NCBI GenBank assembly: GCA_947631715.1
Contig: CANRMK010000176.1
Coordinates: forward strand, 1 to 5,427
DNA length: 5,427 nt
From: an uncultured Acetatifactor sp.
Lineage (GTDB): Bacteria; Bacillota; Clostridia; Lachnospirales; Lachnospiraceae
Direction: 5' to 3'
The notes beneath the pieces are model-generated. The model ran no database searches, was not told the DNA's origin, and saw only the letters and a program-made list of their open reading frames with translations. The position numbers and the translations under genes were made by a program. Position 1 is the stretch's first letter, and every line of letters starts with the position of its first letter. Positions 1 to 5,335 of this stretch are shown here, in pieces.

Positions 1-327
1 CTGGCGGAGGAAAATATCCAGGACTATTTCCCTGTCCCGGCCGATGTGGTGCCAAAGGGAGAATCTTTTATATTGAATGTCCGCGGGGATTCCATGATCA
101 ATGCCGGTATCATGAACGGCGATCGTGTTTTCGTGAACTCCTGTTCCGATGCGCGAAACGGGGAGATCGTCGTGGCTCTCATTGACGATTCCGCCACAGT
201 GAAGACCTTTTACAAAGAAAACGGCCATATCAGACTGCAGCCGGAAAACGATTCCATGGATCCCATTATCGTTGAGGACTGCCGGATCCTGGGAAAGGTA
301 TTCGGCGTTTTCCGCTTTTACCGTTAA
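1..327 (+). CDS. lexA: LexA repressor, C-terminal autoprotease domain (5' partial)
   Basis: LexA represses SOS DNA-damage genes and cleaves itself when stimulated by RecA-ssDNA filaments. The frame is open from base 1, so the N-terminal winged-helix DNA-binding domain and start lie off the left edge; 108 residues remain of a family length near 200-215. What is visible is the S24-type peptidase domain. The nucleophile is the Ser of GDSM (bases 91-93, visible residue 31) and the general base is the Lys of ATVKTF (bases 202-204, residue 68). Their spacing of 37 residues equals Ser119-Lys156 in E. coli LexA. By the same comparison the self-cleavage Ala-Gly pair would fall just outside the window. 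The C-terminal strand VFGVFRFYR is typical of Firmicute LexA. Any SOS box would be upstream and cannot be seen. Another S24 protein, such as a phage repressor, is possible but fits less well. Confidence 0.93.
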   Translation: MAEENIQDYFPVPADVVPKGESFILNVRGDSMINAGIMNGDRVFVNSCSDARNGEIVVALIDDSATVKTFYKENGHIRLQPENDSMDPIIVEDCRILGKVFGVFRFYR

Positions 328-334
328 GATACGG

Positions 335-360
335 CCCATTTTGAAAAATGGCATGATTTT
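335..360 (+). terminator. Weak hairpin after lexA, possible terminator
   Basis: Eight bases after the lexA stop, CCATTT (336-341) can pair with AAATGG (346-351) around a TGAA loop. The stem is short and AT-rich, and it is followed only by a broken T tract (GATTTTCCTT). It could be an inefficient terminator, but lexA transcripts may well read through to the stronger hairpin at 729-765. Confidence 0.3.
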
Positions 361-362
361 CC

Positions 363-392
363 TTGATCCTGTACGTCTCTCTTTTGTATATT
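363..392 (+). promoter_or_regulatory. Candidate sigma-A promoter for the DUF378 gene
   Basis: TTGATC (363-368) and TATATT (387-392) are separated by 18 bp and would start transcription near base 399, giving a leader of about 100 nt before the DUF378 start at 503. The -10 element matches the consensus at five of six positions and the -35 at four of six. The stretch is AT-rich and lies between two same-strand genes, so a promoter makes sense, but chance matches are common in such DNA. No operator, SOS box or riboswitch was recognised between 328 and 502. Confidence 0.3.
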
Positions 393-492
393 TTTTTGGA
401 TTCTGCACAGATTAATACAGCCGGTCCTGAAAAGTAGCCGTGCGTAAAACTTGTGATCAAAAGGTTGAGACAGTCGCTGAAGCGGCAGAAAT

Positions 493-497
493 GAGGA
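493..497 (+). promoter_or_regulatory. Ribosome binding site deciding the DUF378 start
   Basis: GAGGA lies five bases before the ATG at 503. The in-frame ATG at 491 and GTG at 440 have no comparable site, and the family's conserved sequence begins just after 503, so 503 is the preferred start. Confidence 0.6.
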
Positions 498-502
498 AAA
501 TT

Positions 503-721
503 ATGGGAAATAAATTTTTGGACGGTACCGCGCTTACCATCGCGATCATCGGCGCCATCAACTGGGCTCTGATCGGACTGTTCAGATTTGACCTGGTAGC
601 CTTTATCTTCGGCAATATGTCATGGTTTTCCAGGATTGTCTACACGCTGGTAGGTATCTGCGGTCTCTATCTGATCAGTTTCTTTATGCACCTGTCAGAC
701 AGGAGCAGCACTACGGCTTAA
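503..721 (+). CDS. DUF378 family small membrane protein
   Basis: This is a 72-residue protein with two predicted membrane helices, about residues 8-27 and 43-62, joined by a short loop and ending in a polar tail (HLSDRSSTTA). The stretch around residues 16-37 (IGAINWALIGLF, then FDLV and IFG) and the later SRIVY...VGICGLY are the hallmark of the DUF378 family. Family members are about 60-80 residues, so this one is complete. The function of the family is not established and I do not assign one. The start at 503 is chosen because GAGGA lies just upstream; starts at 440 (GTG) and 491 (ATG) would add a polar tail that the family lacks. It lies 175 bp downstream of lexA on the same strand and is followed by a strong terminator. 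No SOS operator is visible, so control by LexA cannot be claimed. Confidence 0.85.
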   Translation: MGNKFLDGTALTIAIIGAINWALIGLFRFDLVAFIFGNMSWFSRIVYTLVGICGLYLISFFMHLSDRSSTTA

Positions 722-728
722 CCGCCGT

Positions 729-765
729 AAAAATCCCGGGGCTGAATAAGCTCCGGGATTTTTTT
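729..765. terminator. Strong bidirectional rho-independent terminator
   Basis: The arms ATCCCGGGGC (733-742) and GCTCCGGGAT (750-759) form a GC-rich stem with one G-T wobble and a 7-base loop (TGAATAA). Runs of A on the left (729-733) and T on the right (759-765) flank it, so it works as a terminator on both strands. It ends the DUF378 transcript on the plus strand and, 41 bases past the rsfS stop, the eight-gene operon on the minus strand. Confidence 0.92.
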
Positions 766-805
766 CAGGTCATCATTATCATTCCCCCGGTGGCCGGGGC
801 GTTAT

Positions 806-1177
806 TCACAGGTCTTTCGGATCGATCTGCTTTCCGTCTCTCCAGATGCGCTCCAGATCGTACAGGAGACGGTTTTCTCTGTCAAATATGTGGACGATCA
901 CATCTCCAAAATCAAGAAGCACCCAGTTGGCCGTCTGGTATCCCTCGATCTGACGGACCGGCGTTCCCGCCCTGCCCAGCTTTTCCTCCACATTGTCGCT
1001 CAGGGCCTGGATCTGGTTGGGGCTGCTGCCTCCCGCGATGATGAAATAATCTGCCAGGACGGATACTTCGCTGATATCGATCACGCGGATATCCTCCCCC
1101 TTTTTGTCCTCCAGGGCTTCTATGGCCAGTTTAACGTTTTCCAGTGATTTTTCTTTTCCTTTTTCGATACGTTCCAT
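806..1177 (-). CDS. rsfS: Ribosomal silencing factor RsfS
   Basis: RsfS (YbeB, B. subtilis YqeL, Iojap/DUF143 family) binds ribosomal protein L14 on the 50S subunit and blocks joining to 30S, lowering translation in starvation or stationary phase. The 123-residue protein has the family's signature strands: IRVIDIS (30-36), LADYFIIAGGSS (41-52), EGYQTANWVLLDFGDVIVHIF (78-98, the W and GD-VHIF core) and a C-terminal YDLERIW. I chose the ATG at 1177, which has AAAGGA about nine bases upstream and fits the family's usual length of 105-125. An in-frame ATG at 1201 would add eight residues (MNEKGKIR) with a weaker ribosome site and cannot be excluded. It is the last gene of the operon, 50 nt after yqeK and just before the terminator. 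Confidence 0.93.
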   Translation of the reverse strand: MERIEKGKEKSLENVKLAIEALEDKKGEDIRVIDISEVSVLADYFIIAGGSSPNQIQALSDNVEEKLGRAGTPVRQIEGYQTANWVLLDFGDVIVHIFDRENRLLYDLERIWRDGKQIDPKDL

Positions 1178-1227
1178 GCGGATTTTTCCTTTCTCGTTCA
1201 TGACCTATGGTAACACTTTGCCCTGCC

Positions 1228-1878
1228 CTAAGCAGGCTCCGCCTCTTTCGGGCGGCCGTCATTCTGCGCAAGAATACCGTGGTAATACTGCCATGTGATC
1301 TCGGTCATGGGATCCAACTCTCCCCCGGAGGATCTAAGATAGCTCAGAGTATCCTCCAGGATACACAGGAGCGCTCTGTCCAGATCCCGGAATGCAAGCG
1401 CCCTGATGCTGTCCAGATTGGGAGCGCTCTTTCTGCCCGGTTCAATATAGTCCGCCACAAATATGATCTTTTCCAGTAGGCTCATATTCTCCCGGCCTGT
1501 GGTGTGATGGACAATGGCATTCAGGATATCCCTGTCCTCTATGCCGTACTTTGTCTGGGCCAGCCAGCCTCCCACCTTGGCATGCAGGAGAAACGGCGAT
1601 CTGCGTTCTGACTCCGTCACGGGGATATGATTTTTTTTGCAGAGAGCAAGCTTATCCTCGTCCGAGATGCACTTTGCGCAGTCGTGGAGCAGCCCGGCTG
1701 TCTGCGCCGCTTCCATGTCCGCTCCATAGCGCATGGCCAGTGCGGCAGCCGTGTATTCGACGCCTACGGTATGCTCGTACCGTTTGCTGTCCTGAACTTT
1801 CCTGACGGCTTTTCGAAGTTTTTTCAGCTCATGACCGCCTCTTTTTTTCTCATGGTTCGTCTTCTTGTCTTTCTTCAC
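1228..1878 (-). CDS. yqeK: YqeK family HD-domain hydrolase (Ap4A hydrolase)
   Basis: This is a 216-residue HD-superfamily metal-dependent phosphohydrolase. YqeK proteins hydrolyse diadenosine tetraphosphate symmetrically to two ADP, removing a dinucleotide that builds up in stress. Visible metal and active-site residues are His36 (RYEHT), the His65-Asp66 pair (LLHDCAK), His99 (LLHAKVG), His124-His125 (HHTTG) and Asp143 (ADYIEPGR), in family order. The start is a GTG at 1878 with AAAGGG eight bases upstream. It lies inside nadD, overlapping its last 29 nt, which suggests translational coupling. It gives a lysine-rich N-terminus of about 17 residues before the conserved region, longer than many YqeK proteins (near 190). 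No better in-frame start was seen: the ATG at 1853-1851 (NadD-stop overlap) is in another frame. Pairing with nadD is conserved in Firmicutes. Confidence 0.92.
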   Translation of the reverse strand: MKKDKKTNHEKKRGGHELKKLRKAVRKVQDSKRYEHTVGVEYTAAALAMRYGADMEAAQTAGLLHDCAKCISDEDKLALCKKNHIPVTESERRSPFLLHAKVGGWLAQTKYGIEDRDILNAIVHHTTGRENMSLLEKIIFVADYIEPGRKSAPNLDSIRALAFRDLDRALLCILEDTLSYLRSSGGELDPMTEITWQYYHGILAQNDGRPKEAEPA

Positions 1879-2467
1879 GGTAAAATCCCTTTTCTTTTAT
1901 ATAGTCTGAAACACTGTCCGGCACCAGATAACGGATACTCTGCCCCTTTCGCACGCGCTCCCGGATCTGTGTGGACGAAAGCGACATCTCTAAAAAAGGA
2001 AGCAGAATGATCCTGGCGCAGAAACGCTCCACAAGCTCTCCTTTCAGGCGTTCCATTTCCTCCATGCAGGAATGGCCGCGGACGGCGGCAGCCAGAGTGC
2101 AGCCTTTAAAGATCCTCTCCGGACATTTCCACTGTTCTATGGTTTCCAGGCAGTCCGCCCCGGCGATAAAATAAAATTCTTCTCCGGGATACATGTCCCT
2201 GAGCTGCTCTATGGTCTCGTACGTGTAGGTGTAGCCGCCGCGCCTGATTTCCAGATCCAGACAGCAGAACGCCGGATTGCCCGCTATGGCCATCTGCACC
2301 ATGTTCAGGCGTTCTTCCCCGGGCAGATCGTTCTTTTTGTATGACTGCCCGGTAGGAATGAACCAGACTTCGTCCAGCCCGATGGTATCTCTGGCGCATT
2401 CCGCCAGCATCAGATGCCCCACGTGGACAGGATTGAATGTCCCTCCCAAAATCCCGATCTTTCTCAT
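1850..2467 (-). CDS. nadD: Nicotinate-nucleotide adenylyltransferase NadD
   Basis: NadD transfers AMP from ATP to nicotinate mononucleotide, giving deamido-NAD and pyrophosphate, a step shared by de novo and salvage NAD synthesis in the cytosol. The 205-residue length matches the family. The nucleotidyltransferase signature GGTFNPVHVGH (8-18) carries the HxGH ATP-binding histidines, FIAGAD (100-105) is the nicotinate-nucleotide site region, and SSTQIR (164-169) is the second ATP-binding motif. The C-terminus SDYIKEKGFY is also typical. The ATG at 2467 immediately precedes the first beta strand (KIGILGG) and has AGGA upstream. It begins 28 nt after the yhbY stop and overlaps yqeK by 29 nt. It is B. 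subtilis YqeJ in the older naming. Nothing essential is missing. Confidence 0.96.
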   Translation of the reverse strand: MRKIGILGGTFNPVHVGHLMLAECARDTIGLDEVWFIPTGQSYKKNDLPGEERLNMVQMAIAGNPAFCCLDLEIRRGGYTYTYETIEQLRDMYPGEEFYFIAGADCLETIEQWKCPERIFKGCTLAAAVRGHSCMEEMERLKGELVERFCARIILLPFLEMSLSSTQIRERVRKGQSIRYLVPDSVSDYIKEKGFYREERQEDEP

Positions 2468-2495
2468 GACCTTGTCCTGCCTTATACTGTCCGGA

Positions 2496-2786
2496 TCAGC
2501 GCGGAAGCTGAATCTTTGGCTTTTCCTTGTCAGGCTTGTACAGAATGATCTTTTTGCCGATGACCTGCACTACCTGGGAATGGGTCCTGTCAGCCACTAT
2601 TTCGGCAATCTCGCGGGGATCGTCTGCACAGTTCTTCAGCACGGCTACCTTGATCAGTTCATTGTTGTGAAAAGACTGGCTGACCGCCTCCGTCAGTTCC
2701 GGAGTCAGGCTGGATTTCCCTACCTGAAATATAGGATTCAGCCCATTGGCCAGGCTTTTCAGGTAAGCTCTCTGTTTACTCGTCAT
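2496..2786 (-). CDS. yhbY: YhbY family RNA-binding protein (CRM domain)
   Basis: This is a single-domain CRM protein of 96 residues (B. subtilis YqeI, E. coli YhbY), a family associated with pre-50S particles and thought to help 23S rRNA maturation. It starts with the typical MTSKQRAYLKSLA, followed by PIFQVGK (18-24), ELTEAV and NNELIKVAVLKN (41-52), and closes with VIGKKIILY (75-83), which contains the basic glycine loop implicated in RNA binding. A charged tail (KPDKEKPKIQLPR) ends it. The ATG at 2786 has AGGAG (2798-2802) eleven bases upstream, slightly far but clear. It follows obgE by 40 nt and precedes nadD by 28 nt. The role in 50S assembly fits its position next to obgE; that link is inferred from context. 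Confidence 0.93.
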   Translation of the reverse strand: MTSKQRAYLKSLANGLNPIFQVGKSSLTPELTEAVSQSFHNNELIKVAVLKNCADDPREIAEIVADRTHSQVVQVIGKKIILYKPDKEKPKIQLPR

Positions 2787-2826
2787 ATCTTCTTGCTCTC
2801 CTGTTATTTTAAATTTCAGTTATCCA

Positions 2827-4116
2827 TTATTTATAATAGTCGAAAGAAAGGCCGTACATGCGGACGGTGTCGCCGTCCTGGATCCCCATGGCCTCCAGCT
2901 CGTCCAGGATCCCCGCTTCTTTCAGGAATTTCTGGAAGAAAGCAAATCCTTTCTCGCTGTCTAAATTGGTATAGCCAAGCATCTTTTCGATTCTCGGGCC
3001 CTCTACTACATAGGCGCCCTTCTCCCGGTCATACTCAACAGTATAGGGCTCATCACCGCCTGCAGCGTCTCTCTCCGGAAAATATTCCTGTTGAAAGACC
3101 GTCACCTGTTCCCCAAGCCCCTGCAGCATTTCATTTACCTTGTAGAGAAGCTCTCTCACGCCCTCTCCGCTGACGGCGGATATGGGATAGACGGGAATGC
3201 CTTTCGGGCCGAATTCGGCCCGTATCGCCTCCACAGGGTCCTTTAAAGGGTCATAGATGGCGTCAATCTTATTGGCCGCTATTACCTGGGGCCTTTTTGC
3301 AATCTCCGGATTGTATGCCTCCAACTCTCTGTTGATGGCATAAATGTCTTCTATGGGATCCCTGCCCTCCGTGCCTGCCGCGTCCACAATATGAATGATC
3401 ACCTTGGTGCGCTCGATATGGCGCAGGAATTCATGCCCCAGTCCCACTCCCTGGGAGGCCCCCTCGATCAGCCCTGGAATGTCGGCGATGACGAACCCCC
3501 TGGTGCCTTCCAGGTCTACCACGCCCAGATTCGGATTCAGAGTAGTAAAATGATAGTTGGCGATCTTGGGACGGGCATTTGTCACTCTTGAGAGGAACGT
3601 GGATTTCCCCACATTGGGAAAGCCCACAAGCCCCACGTCCGCTATCATCTTCAGCTCCAGCAGAAGCTCCAGTTCCCGGGCGGGTTGTCCGGGCTGGGCA
3701 TACTTTGGAGCCTGCATGGTGCTGGTGGCATAATGCTGATTGCCGTTGCCGCCTCTGCCGCCCGTAAGCAGCGTTACCCGCCTGTTTTCCCCGGACATGT
3801 CCATTATGATCCGACCGCTCTCCGCCTCGCGGATCACCGTGCCCTGGGGGACCTTGATCACAATGTCCTCGCCGTCCCGGCCGCGGCAGTTCCGCTTTCC
3901 ACCCGGCTCACCGTCTCCGGCCTTATATTTTCTCGTATTGCGGAAATCGATCAGAGTGTTGAGTCCCTCATCCACCTCAAAGATCACATCGCCGCCTCTG
4001 CCGCCGTCTCCGCCGTCCGGGCCTCCCGCTGCCACATATTTTTCACGGCGGAAAGAGACGTGTCCGTCGCCGCCCTTGCCGCTTCTCACAAAGATCCTGG
4101 CTCTGTCTGCAAACAT
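2827..4116 (-). CDS. obgE: GTPase ObgE/CgtA
   Basis: Obg is an essential GTPase that binds the 50S subunit at a late assembly step and responds to the GTP/GDP/ppGpp state. The 429 residues contain all three domains: the glycine-rich Obg fold (about 1-158, with SGKGGDG and GGPDGGDGGRGG), the G domain (about 159-335) and the C-terminal OCT domain (about 350-429, ending VRMYGLSFDYYK). G motifs are G1 GFPNVGKS (165-172), G2 FTTL (190-193), G3 DIPG (212-215), G4 NKID (282-285) and G5 SAV (313-315); all key residues are present. I chose the ATG at 4116 because family members begin MFADxAxIFVRSGKGGDG. The frame stays open to a GTG at 4170, which would add 18 residues outside the conserved fold. A 117-nt gap with a hairpin separates it from rpmA. 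Confidence 0.97.
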   Translation of the reverse strand: MFADRARIFVRSGKGGDGHVSFRREKYVAAGGPDGGDGGRGGDVIFEVDEGLNTLIDFRNTRKYKAGDGEPGGKRNCRGRDGEDIVIKVPQGTVIREAESGRIIMDMSGENRRVTLLTGGRGGNGNQHYATSTMQAPKYAQPGQPARELELLLELKMIADVGLVGFPNVGKSTFLSRVTNARPKIANYHFTTLNPNLGVVDLEGTRGFVIADIPGLIEGASQGVGLGHEFLRHIERTKVIIHIVDAAGTEGRDPIEDIYAINRELEAYNPEIAKRPQVIAANKIDAIYDPLKDPVEAIRAEFGPKGIPVYPISAVSGEGVRELLYKVNEMLQGLGEQVTVFQQEYFPERDAAGGDEPYTVEYDREKGAYVVEGPRIEKMLGYTNLDSEKGFAFFQKFLKEAGILDELEAMGIQDGDTVRMYGLSFDYYK

Positions 4117-4190
4117 TTCCGTTCCGCCTTTCCCGATTCGCCCCTGCAGATCCACTCTTAGGTCTTTCACATTAGAACCTTATAATTTGA

Positions 4191-4217
4191 AAGGCTCCAG
4201 GCAGCGCCTGAAGCCTT
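4191..4217 (-). other. Hairpin between rpmA and obgE
   Basis: On the minus-strand RNA, AAGGCTTCAGGC and GCCTGGAGCCTT form a 12-bp stem with one G-U wobble and a GCU loop, 16 bases after the rpmA stop. It is the strongest structure inside the operon. Only UUUC follows, so it is not a full rho-independent terminator. It could act as a partial attenuator, an RNase processing site or a 3'-end stabiliser that lets ribosomal protein levels differ from ObgE levels. Which of these applies is inference. Confidence 0.6.
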
Positions 4218-4233
4218 GAATCTTTCGCAAATG

Positions 4234-4518
4234 TTATTTCTCTACAGGATATACGGAAGCCTGTTTCTTGTCACGGCCCATTCTCTCGAAACGGAGAACA
4301 CCGTCAACCAGTGCAAACAGGGTATCGTCACCGCCGATGCCTACGTTGGTGCCGGGATGGATCTTGGTACCGCGCTGTCTGTAAAGAATATTTCCTGCCT
4401 TTACGAACTGTCCGTCAGCTCTCTTCGCGCCTAAACGCTTGGATTCGGAATCTCTGCCGTTCTTGGTAGAGCCGACTCCCTTTTTATGTGCGAAAAATTG
4501 AAGGTTCATGTTCAGCAT
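4234..4518 (-). CDS. rpmA: 50S ribosomal protein L27 precursor (bL27)
   Basis: L27 sits at the peptidyl transferase centre, where its N-terminal tail reaches the tRNA acceptor ends. The 94-residue protein has the conserved body GVGSTKNGRDSESKRLG (14-30), RQRGTKIHPG (47-56) and DDTLFALVDG. It carries the Firmicute N-terminal extension MLNMNLQFF, which must be removed between Phe9 and Ala10 so that the mature protein starts AHKKG. The protease that does this, Prp, is encoded directly upstream. The ATG at 4518 is supported by a strong AGGAGGTG six bases before it; the ATG at 4509 (residue 4) lacks one. It starts 3 nt after the prp stop. Confidence 0.97.
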   Translation of the reverse strand: MLNMNLQFFAHKKGVGSTKNGRDSESKRLGAKRADGQFVKAGNILYRQRGTKIHPGTNVGIGGDDTLFALVDGVLRFERMGRDKKQASVYPVEK

Positions 4519-4521
4519 GTC

Positions 4522-4854
4522 TCACACCTCCTCGTATTTGACTTGTAAATATTTAGTACCGTATTCCCTGCTGATATTCTCCAGGGAATACACCATGGAA
4601 TCCAACAGAAAAACGGATCTCTCCTGCAGGCTGTCCTGAAATTCGCAGCGGATAAAGCCAGTGTCTGCATCTGTCTCCGCTTTGAGCCTCTCGCCCGCCA
4701 GATCCTCCAGGGAATTGACCGCCCCAATCACCAGTGCCGAAACAGCCGCGCACACGATGTCCGGCTGTCCTTTCCTGGCATAGCCCGCATGGCCGCTGCA
4801 GGTAAATCCCCTGTATGCTCCGTCCCTGTCTCTGCGGATCGTTACCGTCGTCAT
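4522..4854 (-). CDS. prp: Ribosomal-processing cysteine protease Prp
   Basis: Prp (YsxB, DUF464 family) is the cysteine protease that cuts the N-terminal nine residues from the L27 precursor, a maturation step found in Firmicutes and relatives and studied in Staphylococcus aureus. The 110-residue length is normal. The catalytic pair is visible: His22 in the GHAGYA motif (21-26) and Cys35 in DIVCAAVSAL (32-41). The substrate's recognition sequence (NLQFF before AHKKG) is present in the next gene, so enzyme and substrate match within the operon. The ATG at 4854 lies 3 nt after the rplU stop with only a weak ribosome site, so it probably depends on translational coupling from rplU. Its last three codons supply the ribosome binding site of rpmA. 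Confidence 0.95.
   Translation of the reverse strand: MTTVTIRRDRDGAYRGFTCSGHAGYARKGQPDIVCAAVSALVIGAVNSLEDLAGERLKAETDADTGFIRCEFQDSLQERSVFLLDSMVYSLENISREYGTKYLQVKYEEV
4525..4532 (-). promoter_or_regulatory. rpmA ribosome binding site inside the prp 3' end
   Basis: AGGAGGTG on the minus strand, six bases before the rpmA ATG, is made of the last codons of prp (Glu-Glu-Val) and immediately precedes its stop codon. Ribosomes finishing prp therefore cover this site, which ties rpmA initiation to prp termination while still giving L27 a strong start of its own. Confidence 0.85.
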
Positions 4855-4857
4855 GGC

Positions 4858-5163
4858 CTACGCGTTGATCTTGTCGATCTTGACCTTGGTATATGCCTGT
4901 CTGTGACCGTTCTTCTTGTGGTAGCCGGTCTTTCTCTTGTACTTGTATACAATGACCTTTTTACCTCTGCCCTGTTCCATAACGGTGGCAGTAACGTTTG
5001 CCTTGGCAACGTCTTCACCGACTTTCAGGGTACCGTCACTTACTGCGATCACACGGTCAAAAGTAACAGTATTTCCGGTCTCCACGTCAAGCTTTTCCAC
5101 TCTGAGCACATCGCCCTCGGAAACCTTGTACTGCTTTCCGCCTGTTGCAATAATTGCGTACAT
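4858..5163 (-). CDS. rplU: 50S ribosomal protein L21 (bL21)
   Basis: L21 binds 23S rRNA in the large subunit. The 101-residue protein has the full family pattern: the start MYAIIATGGKQYKVSEGD, the central VTFDRVIAV, and the basic RNA-binding tail KVIVYKYKRKTGYHKKNGHRQAYTKVKID. The ATG at 5163 is set by the conserved first residues and by AGGAGGTG seven bases upstream; the frame is open further, to a start at 5202, but that adds 13 unrelated residues and would run through the ribosome binding site. It is the first gene of the operon, with its own promoter and structured leader. The stop lies 3 nt before prp. Confidence 0.97.
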   Translation of the reverse strand: MYAIIATGGKQYKVSEGDVLRVEKLDVETGNTVTFDRVIAVSDGTLKVGEDVAKANVTATVMEQGRGKKVIVYKYKRKTGYHKKNGHRQAYTKVKIDKINA

Positions 5164-5262
5164 ATTCTGGCACCTCCTGTTCAAGGACCCCGCAGGATCC
5201 ATTTACTCGCTGACTTTGGCGGCATCATACAGATGCGCTTATGCCTAGTCATGCGGCATACT
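5164..5262 (-). promoter_or_regulatory. Structured 5' leader of rplU, candidate L21 leader
   Basis: About 99 nt separate the predicted transcription start from the rplU ATG. The RNA can form three helices: UAUGCC/GGCAUA (5255-5260 with 5240-5245), GCAUC/GAUGC (5232-5236 with 5222-5226) and GGAUCC/GGGUCC around UGCG (5195-5200 with 5185-5190). The strong ribosome binding site AGGAGGTG follows at 5171-5178. A known family, the L21 leader, occurs upstream of rplU-ysxB-rpmA in Firmicutes and is thought to be bound by a product of the operon. Gene, position and size fit that family; I could not compare against its covariance model, so membership is an inference. Confidence 0.6.
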
Positions 5263-5267
5263 GGAAC

Positions 5268-5296
5268 ATAATACCACACAGGACACAGGTTGTCAA
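5268..5296 (-). promoter_or_regulatory. Sigma-A promoter of the rplU operon
   Basis: The -35 element is a perfect TTGACA (5291-5296) and the -10 is TATTAT (5268-5273), five of six to consensus, with the ideal 17-bp spacer. Transcription should start near 5261-5262. The strength suits ribosomal protein genes, and the site probably drives all eight genes down to the terminator at 729-765. Confidence 0.88.
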
Positions 5297-5335
5297 GAAC
5301 CATATTTATTCTTCCTGCCTGCTTTTGCAACAATT

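Noticed and set aside
328..502. Possible riboswitch or SOS box between lexA and the DUF378 gene
   Set aside because: No GAACATATGTTC-like Firmicute SOS box and no riboswitch core that I recognise. Only a weak hairpin, a candidate promoter and short unremarkable inverted repeats are present.
712..729. Perfect inverted repeat TACGGC/GCCGTA across the DUF378 stop codon
   Set aside because: It is only 6 bp long, has no T tract, and lies directly against the strong terminator at 729-765, so it is likely incidental.
2277..3173. Long plus-strand open frame (298 codons) antisense to nadD, yhbY and obgE
   Set aside because: It crosses three well-supported minus-strand genes, its protein is low in recognisable motifs and rich in Pro, Ser and Arg, and its openness is explained by the codon pattern of the genes opposite.
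4166..4190. TATAAG on the minus strand before obgE as an internal promoter
   Set aside because: No -35 element is seen at 16-18 bp upstream; that space is taken by the hairpin at 4191-4217.
3685..4219. Plus-strand open frames opposite the glycine-rich part of obgE
   Set aside because: Proline- and serine-rich translations are the mirror of Gly-rich codons in the Obg domain. No family resemblance and no suitable ribosome site.
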